A DNA stretch of 64,000 bases, from positions 9,982,001 to 10,046,000 of the forward strand of contig NC_053200.1 of the NCBI RefSeq assembly GCF_905163445.1, read 5' to 3'. Of this stretch, positions 56,931 through 64,000 are shown one piece after another. This DNA comes from Pararge aegeria. Its lineage: Eukaryota; Arthropoda; Insecta; Lepidoptera; Nymphalidae. Numbering within the stretch: position 1 is the first letter of the stretch; each line of letters starts with the position of its first letter. Below the pieces are notes generated by a model that worked only from the letters and a program-made list of their open reading frames with translations, was not told the origin of the DNA and did not search any database. Position numbers and translations under genes: made by a program.

Positions 56931-58489
56931 CCGAGTTCTAGAAATGTCCATGATTTTCAGTATGTATTATTTGCAAAACAATCTTCTGTGTTCCCTTTTT
57001 CTCTCTTCACAGCAGCTCGTGATGAGATTCTCCTCGTCAGCTACGTGTATTCTCAAGCAATAACATCTCGTAAAATGTGTTAATTCCCCAAGAATACGCG
57101 TGACCTTCAAGTTTGAATTTTCTTCACAATCTTCTGATGTCTTCATCTTATATCAATACTTCTACAGCTCTATCTAGGTGTGTTTTCTTCGTAACAAAAA
57201 TGGACTTCAGTAAACAATAAGTACCTATAGCGTCAGAAATGAAACATTTTTTTTCTATAATGGTGATAATGAATAAAGCAAGAGCCACATAGTAGCGTCC
57301 AAACTGCTTTTTTACTGGGGTATAGGTGTACGTGAACTTGAAATCCTCTAATAACGCAGTTTGCTTTGCAATGCTTGGACAAATTTTATTTATCAACCAA
57401 ACATACCAAACGCCACCTCAAACTACCATGAATGATTCTTACTCCTAAAACATACAATTAACTAGATAACTATAACCCGTAGATATAGTACCCGTAGTTA
57501 AAGTAAAAGTTAAGCTAAGGAATCACGTAGCGCTTAGTACGAGCGACTGACTCGAGTTCCCAGGACCTAGTCCGCATCTAACTTCGGATAAATATTTTTT
57601 TGTCACATATACTCTCGACCTACTTTAACTATAAAGGACTATAAAGCAGGGGATGAAAAATGTTCATCTCCTATTGAACATCTAGGAACACTGGGAGATA
57701 AATTTTGCAAAACCATTTCACATAAAAATAAGCCACGATTCATGACCAAAATAATTTATATGTGATTTTCAATTATCATTTCAGGTTTCTTTCTTTGTTT
57801 TCGCCACAAAAAGTATACAATTTGGCAACCTGTTAACGTATACCAAGAATATTAATCCTTAAAAAAAAGCTAAGCAAAAAAGATTCATCATAAGTGGATA
57901 ATACTTGCCAATTATATTATTTGGGAGCGTAGTATAGTGTAGGTAATTACAAATTTAAAAATGGGAGGTACAGGAGTTTTTACGAGTAAGATATCTGCGT
58001 GGCTAATATGACTTTATGTAACGACGCTTAGTTAACGCAGGTGAAACCGCGCGGAACAGCTTGTTTACAGTAGCTTTAATAAAATAAATAAGCACCTAAA
58101 TGTATTTAAATATAATAAAATAACTATCTACTGCCCAATTATTATCCAAATCATCATATTAGCCTAATACTTTTAAATTATTATTTTTTCAAATATATAA
58201 GAAATCTGTTAAGTCAAATATATTTTAATATTCAATTATTAAATCCTAAACGAATACTTATATATGTTATGTAATCTTGCCATAAAATAATCTTTATTAT
58301 AATAATAATATTTATTAATCTTTATATACATAATAAACAAGCAAGCAGAATTATTTGAGTGATGATCACATGAGCGATTCTAGAAATCACAGACATTTAT
58401 TTTTGTGCTTATTACTATAGCTTTTGTAAAACAAATCAATAAACGAAAATTAGAGCGTTTCTACTTATCCATTTCCATTTATCCGGGTC

Positions 58490-58680
58490 ATGTCCCGGAC
58501 GGAGTTCGAGAAGGGCAGCACTAATCGCCGAGCTGTTTGCCGCGGCACGCGCACCGGCATATCCCGACATAGGCCCGTAATCCGGCCGCCCGGACGTCCG
58601 GGTGAGCCGGACAACGGACTGGCTGCATCGGATTTAGCTGCGAACGAAACAGACACACGGTTGATTGTCGAGATTAACCC
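58490..58680 (+). CDS. Candidate first coding exon, unrecognised protein
   Basis: An ATG starts a frame of 63 codons plus two bases that stops at a strong donor (CCC/GTAAGT at 58681). The stretch is GC- and CpG-rich against AT-rich flanks and codon third positions favour G/C. An in-frame TAG at 58451 precedes the ATG. The peptide is rich in Arg, Pro and Gly (for example RPPGRPGEPDNG) and ends ETDTRLIVEINP. I do not recognise it. The opposite strand is also open over much of the region, and a 14-bp palindrome CCCGGACGTCCGGG lies inside, so it may instead be a CpG-rich promoter or a repeat. Confidence 0.35.
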
Positions 58681-58951
58681 GTAAGTCTCCGTTTTAGTGG
58701 GCTTTGCTACGTTTGCACGTTCCGTTTTATCCCCGCATCGCTGGGAATCTACTGCCGGTGCATTCCATTAGGTTCCAGCAGGTATGCATCTGTTACTTAT
58801 ATCGTAAAATGGTGGGTGCGTAATCATTGCGCTGTGATGCAAAACTGGCGCAAAGTCGATGTTGACCATTCTTATTTCACTGTGCCTCGGTAACAAAATA
58901 ATGTCGTCGAGACTGAAAACTAAACTAATGTCTAAAACCTGTAGCCTCATA

Positions 58952-59690
58952 GTAAGTTATGTACTGCTTTCATTTGAAACTGCACCCACCAACTATCAAA
59001 TAATAATCATTATCCACTAAACCATTATAAGATGAGTAAGTAACTTATAATGGGTAACTTATTATAACTTGTGTATTGCAGCAAAATACAATGTTCCGGT
59101 AAGCTCATGTAACACCTCGTTGCTCATGTTAAACGGCCATGGTAGTTATCACAAAAATGTGATAATAATAGTTACTTATACACTGCATCCATTTTAAACT
59201 GCACCCACTATCGTCTAATAAACCTATTTCAATCACCCATAATAAAGAGAAGTAGTAACTTGCATGTCGCAACAAAAGATACTTTCTGTGACATATCGCC
59301 GACGAAGGCTCATTTCTTCCGTGCCTCGGAGAGCAAGGTATTCACTAAAATGGAAATATAAATGTTAGTGTATTTATTGTTCATATCATCATGCGCAGTA
59401 GGTACTTCAGTAGCTAATATTGCACACAATTATTACAAAAATGCACTTAGAATTATCTGTTACTTAAATAAAAATAGATATGTGTGTATTGGTGAGTTTG
59501 TTTAATTGCACTAGTAGTTAGAGCCTATTGCTTCCATTTTAGATTGCACCCATTAACTATCGTTTAATGAACCTTTTTTACTAACCCGCAATGTGGTGAG
59601 TGAGTAACTTCGGTGTCGCATCAAAAGACACTTTCTTCCCGCAAGCCCGTGTGCCACCTCGCCGCCGAGGGCTCCAACAATCGGATATCA
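58952..59690. repeat. Three diverged direct repeats
   Basis: Units begin at about 58952, 59170 and 59516 with GAAACTGCACCCACCAACTA, TAAACTGCACCCACTATCG and TAGATTGCACCCATTAACTA. They share a central AGTAACTT block, a GCA(A/T)CAAAAGA block and an ACACCTCG / CCACCTCGCCGCCGAGGGCT end. A GTGCCTCGGAGAGCA motif near 59320 also occurs at about 44575. Confidence 0.6.
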
Positions 59691-60159
59691 AACGCTGCTT
59701 TATCCGCCCTCCGCCATCTCGCCTTTGATCCAAGCCGCTTTGAAGTGCCGCCTTTGTGAAACCTGCACGAATTGAGATTATGTTAAAATACTATTTTTCT
59801 ATTATATTATAAATAGTATTTAATATACAGACATTTCGAGAACTAATACGATTAGTCAGAAATTAAAATGTATCACGTTACTTAATATCATAAGCTCTCT
59901 AACCCACTTTGGAGCAGTGTGGTTGGTGGATCTAGGCTCACATCTCTATCTTCCTTAGCCTATGAGTATCCCACTGCTTCTAAAGAAGCTCTTTAACTCC
60001 CAAACCCAATCAGATATTTGAGATTATCAGACCCAATCAGAGATAAAAGCCTAGCCTATTAATTTGACATAGGTATTAAATACACTAATTACTTTTCATA
60101 CTTACGCTTACAAATATTTTTTGATGTTCATTGTTTATGTAGCGTTTAAATAAATATGT

Positions 60160-60420
60160 AATAAACAAATATACTACGACAATACACACACCGCCATCTA
60201 GCCCCAAAGTAAGCGTAGCTTGTGTTATGGGTACTAAGTTAGCTGATATATTTTTTTTTAATTAAAATAATACACATAAATTCTTATAATATATAGATAA
60301 ACACCCAGACACTGAAAAACATTCATGTTCATCACACAAACATTTTCCAGTTGTGGCAATCGAACCCACGGCCTTGGACTCAGAAAGCAGGGTCGCTGCC
60401 CACTGCGCCACTCGGCTCGT
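60160..60420 (-). mobile_element. SINE A, minus strand, full length
   Basis: Contains AAATATACTACGACAATACA, CGCCATCTAGCCCCAAAGTA, AAACACCCAGACACTGAAAA and the reversed head GCAGGGTCGCTGCCCACTGC. Confidence 0.85.
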
Positions 60421-62381
60421 TTAAATGAATGTTGTTGATCAATTTATTTTTTGATAACCAACAGTGTTTTTACCGTTATTGATTCATCTTACTACTCTCT
60501 CTGGTACTTAACCGTGCTTAAAATTAGTTTATTTTGTTATGAGTGAAATAGATGATACCTACGTATTTTTGCTCTAGCCTATGAGTATTGAGTAGTCCAC
60601 TAAAATAATAAAAAAAATAACCTAAAAATGATGATTATATATCAAAATTGAATTACTAAAACAAACGACTAGATATTGAAATTAAATTCCAGTCAGACGA
60701 TAAGTCTTAAGCGGAAAATAATCCGACAAAAATCATTGCTTTGATAATATTGATAACCCATAAACATGTAAAGTTTAAAAATAGAACGTTTCTAGGTAGC
60801 AAAAATTAAATTATTGTATGAAATATTGCAAATGAAATGTTCCGCGGAAGAATTAAAAGAAAAGAAAGAACAGGACAGAGTGAAAGATTTAATGTCGGGC
60901 GCAGTGCAGACACAGTCGCAAACAAAGACTCCCATAAATATGAAGTACAATTAGACGGCAAACAGTCTGCGGTTAGTGGCCACCTGTTGGGAAACTACTA
61001 GCAACTACGTATCCTTTACCGCACGCTATTCATTTTTTCCTTTTTATTTTCGTAAGTCTTTTGTAAGAGACTTTGTTGTAATTTATATGCAGTTGTGAGT
61101 TTCAGATATCGACGTTGGAAGGTATATGTGCTGTACTAACGAGTATATTTAAGATTTCAAGATTTTTGTCTCGGTAGAAAAAGTAGGTCGGTTAAGACGT
61201 TTTTCTCACAAATAGAAAGATTTTTTCTTCATTATAGAGATATGAAACCCTACCATTTTTTTTAAATAATTTAAGTGTCCTATAATATTTTACTGCCACT
61301 CAGTTACCTGAGCTTTTAACAGAGAAAGAAACCAAAATGTTTTTATCTGTGTATTTGTTTCTTTTCCAAAATGCAGTGTTTAGAATAAACAGAATTTTGC
61401 CCCACTTAAACAAAATAAAGGAAGGGTGTAACCTCTGTAAAAAAAAAGATTACCAACAGTGCTATTTAACTTATTGATTTATTTTTACTCCGAAAACAAT
61501 AAAATAAAAGTATTGTATCATAAATTGTTTGCACACTGCGTAACATCGTAAAATGCTTTTACAGGCTGTGGGCTATGGCTATTTAATATTGCTAAACTAA
61601 AAGCTTGTTTAACTCATTTATAAAAGAATGTCAGCCACTTTTCCTCGATGTAATAAGCAAAAGTAAAAGCTTTCGGCTCACAATTCGTCCTGAGGCAAGT
61701 GGTCGCACAAAGCGAAATTAATTTTAAAATACACCAAAAGAAATTAACTTTCAGTCCGCGACCGGGGGAGGTGAAACTTCCGAACGAGGGAACACTCGGA
61801 AAGACTTAAAAATAATAACACGGACATTAATGTCTGTGGACAATCCTGCCTTTATTTTGTTCCTTTCGTACCGTGGGTAGAAACATGCGTTATAATTGTA
61901 TTGTTCGAAAATACAATACAATGTTTCAAAATAAATTAAGGAACTACATAAATTGTTTTAGGCAAAATAGAAATAAATTATTCATTCGCAATAAGCTGCT
62001 TTATTTATGAAGATCGGGTTTTTAAGGATATAACGCTATTATGCTTTTTTAAGTACAGCATAAGTACATTACTAAAAGTAAACGATACTGCCTTTACAGG
62101 TATTAAAAAAATCCCTAATCATGCTGAGCAATTTATAAAAAAGATATACAGTGGTTCAACGCCTTTGATCTCGTGGTAAATGCCGGCGTCGTCTATACAG
62201 CGTCTATACAACTTTAATTGTATTGTATTAAAAATAAAACGGGAATCTAAGGGCCTTAAGAATAGGGCCCTTTTCCTTTCGTGCGGATTTCTACCTTCGA
62301 GCGAATCTAGTACGCATTCGGCCCGCCCGAATCCATATAGCCAGACGGGCTCAACTTATGTAGGACAATAATCATCTTCAG

Positions 62382-62438
62382 GCGCGCTCTCTCACGCACG
62401 CGGACCTGATCCACACGCTGGTGGAAAACCGCATGATA
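62382..62438 (+). CDS. Candidate 57-nt internal exon, unrecognised
   Basis: Between an acceptor-like ATCATCTTCAG and a donor-like GTAAAG lie 19 codons, ARSLTHADLIHTLVENRMI, with nearly all third positions G or C up to codon 14. The flanks are AT-rich. I cannot assign a protein. The open frame runs on past the donor for about 70 bases, so the 3' border is uncertain. Confidence 0.25.
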
Positions 62439-62828
62439 GTAAAGGGCCCTATAGCAGCGTTTTGTCAGATTATAAAATGTATGATAATCTGGTTTTCCGT
62501 TCTGTTTTAGTATTTATGTACCCAATCTTTTATTTAAGAGGAATCTGTAGTACCCAGACAAGTCAACGAGGCTTTAGGGTGCGTAGAATATATATATATA
62601 TAGTTACTATGTTATATTTTGTACTAATTAATAAGTAGTTTAACTGACCCTCAAAATTAGAGCGTGAGAAAACATTGCATAAACATAATGCCACGTCTAT
62701 TTGTAAGGCCCTATATGTTAATGGCTTTTCTATTGATCATGGAATCATAATAACATAATCAAGGCATCTTAAATATCGCGCTACATCTAAGCCTGATTCA
62801 TTAATCACATTCCTATTCCATATCCCTA

Positions 62829-63291
62829 TCCCTACTAATATTATAAAAGTCAATGTGAGTTTGTTTGTTACGCTTTCACGCAAAAACTACTTGACCGATC
62901 CTCATGAAACTTTGTACACATATTCTTGGAAGTGTTAGAAGTAATATAGGATACTTTTTATCCCGACACTAAGCTCGGTTCCTTTGGGAGAGGGGATGAA
63001 AGTGTTTGACGATTTAACACCATAACTCCGACAAATTATAACTGATTTCAATAATTATTTTTGAATTATAGAGGTTATAATATGTATTTAATTTTGCCCA
63101 AACTTTGTGTAGATCTGATGAATGTGGTAGGAGATAGGGCGCAGAACTTCTCAGCGGACAGCAGCAAACCCCTTATTTAAGGCTTAGCGATACTGAATAC
63201 TTAATTTTTTTTTATAACTACAACTAAAATGAATGCCAAAAAACCATCATAAAACAAAATCAAACGCAGACGAAGTTGCAGCAACAGCTAG
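62829..63291 (+). mobile_element. Non-autonomous Helitron
   Basis: Starts TCCCTACTAATATTATAA followed by GTTTGTTTGTTACGCTTTCA, CTTGACCGATCCTCATGAAA and ACTTTTTATCCCG, and ends CAGACGAAGTTGCAGCAACA then GCTAG. This start and end are typical of lepidopteran Helitrons. There is no coding capacity in its 463 bp. It shares a 24-bp identical block (63177-63200) with the element at 9344. Confidence 0.75.
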
Positions 63292-63897
63292 CAGGTATAT
63301 AAGTGTGACCGCAACCAAGTGCTATATTGAAAAAGACACGTTGAGTTGGTGTAGTTTTTTATAAGGTGGAGGGAAGGTGTGCAATGACCTAAGTAAACAT
63401 CAAAAACAGTAGTTTCTGAAACTTAATCTATATGAAAATGAATACGCAAAGTTTCCACAAACCAGACTATAGAAGTTTAATGTCCTTTGAAGTAATCAAA
63501 AGATTTGTTATAATTAAATTTGGGATGCAGTACTTGGGAATGATCATTTTTCCCGGCTCTAAGCATTGCCATAATTCAGGACGTTTTAATTTTCCAAAGC
63601 TACGTCGCTCCCCGCGGGGCGCTTAAGGAGTCTAGAACATTACAGACTAATTTTTATATATCTTTTTACAGGAGCCGGATAATCGAACTGCCAATCTCAA
63701 CGTTGAACAAAGGAGACCGGATAAAGTAGAACTAATAAGAAACTTTCATATTCTATGATAGCTTTGTGTATAGAGGAAATTTAAATAGCTTCTGGGTTTG
63801 ATATCATGTTGCACGGAATACATTTTTGGGACGGGTCAATTTATAAGTCTTTATCGTACGGTTATGTAAAAAGGTGATGAAGTCTGTGATAGATACT

Positions 63898-64000
63898 AGA
63901 TCGATAGATACTACGGCAACACACACTTCGCCATCTAGCCCCAAAGTAAGCGTGATGAAATTTTTTATGAATAATAGTCACAAATACTTATAACACACAA
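63898..64000 (-). mobile_element. SINE A, minus strand, cut by window end
   Basis: Contains TCGCCATCTAGCCCCAAAGT and AAATACTTATAACACACAA. The head would lie beyond the window. Confidence 0.7.

Larger units (their letters stand above)
51115..64000. other. Repeat-bearing non-coding DNA, block 5
   Basis: Outside the listed repeats and candidate exons, 51115-52320, 54990-55780, 56210-58450, 59760-60155, 60425-62380, 62445-62825 and 63295-63895 show no supported gene. A block near 56760 (ACAGGGTGAGTCTTTAAGAC) looks like the edge of an unidentified repeat. Confidence 0.5.

Noticed and set aside
59905..59935. mir-34-like string (GCAGTGTGGTTGGTGG)
   Set aside because: Seed region only partly matches and no hairpin partner is visible.

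Overview
The window is AT-rich insect nuclear DNA, most likely from a butterfly or moth (Lepidoptera). The repeat content points there: tRNA-derived SINEs whose 3' ends read TATTTATTTA, a second SINE family ending in (GAT)n, RTE-type and CR1/L2-like LINE tails, and non-autonomous Helitrons with CTACTAATATTATAA starts and CAGCTAG ends. These repeat assignments come from recognition of the motifs, not from a database search. I see no rRNA, no CRISPR array and no convincing functional tRNA.

Only one cellular gene can be named with confidence: the 3' end of membralin (TMEM259) on the + strand. Its penultimate exon is 35835-35934 and its terminal coding exon is 45923-46669. They are joined by a 9,988-bp intron with a GTAAGT donor and a TTATAG acceptor. 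The two exons splice in phase and encode the last conserved transmembrane block followed by a Ser/Thr/Gln-rich, probably disordered tail. I did not find earlier membralin exons in the first 35.8 kb, so they probably lie upstream of the window.

The longest ORF (42349-43719) is the reverse transcriptase of a 5'-truncated but uninterrupted CR1/L2-like LINE sitting inside that membralin intron. Its 3' UTR carries a small hairpin and a (TTCTA)4 tail. A second, degraded repeat at 8226-8400 carries the same hairpin with base-pair-preserving changes.

Layout: 1-35.8 kb is intron or intergenic DNA rich in old repeats, with a 167-bp MITE at 32587, a 48-bp perfect palindrome at 28347 and a retroposed element with a 17-bp target duplication at 26347-26625. 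35.8-46.7 kb is the membralin 3' end. 46.7-64 kb is again repeat-rich. It holds four weak coding candidates or signals: a 55-residue minus-strand ORF with a CxxC plus membrane segment (55787-55954), a CpG-rich possible first exon ending in GTAAGT (58490-58680), a 57-nt possible internal exon (62382-62438), and a perfect 16-bp hairpin at 56894. A further GC3-rich candidate exon lies at 7969-8108.

No multi-gene system was found. The most useful observations concern retroelement biology (3'-tail sharing, a covarying hairpin, nested and head-to-head insertions) and the candidate exons.
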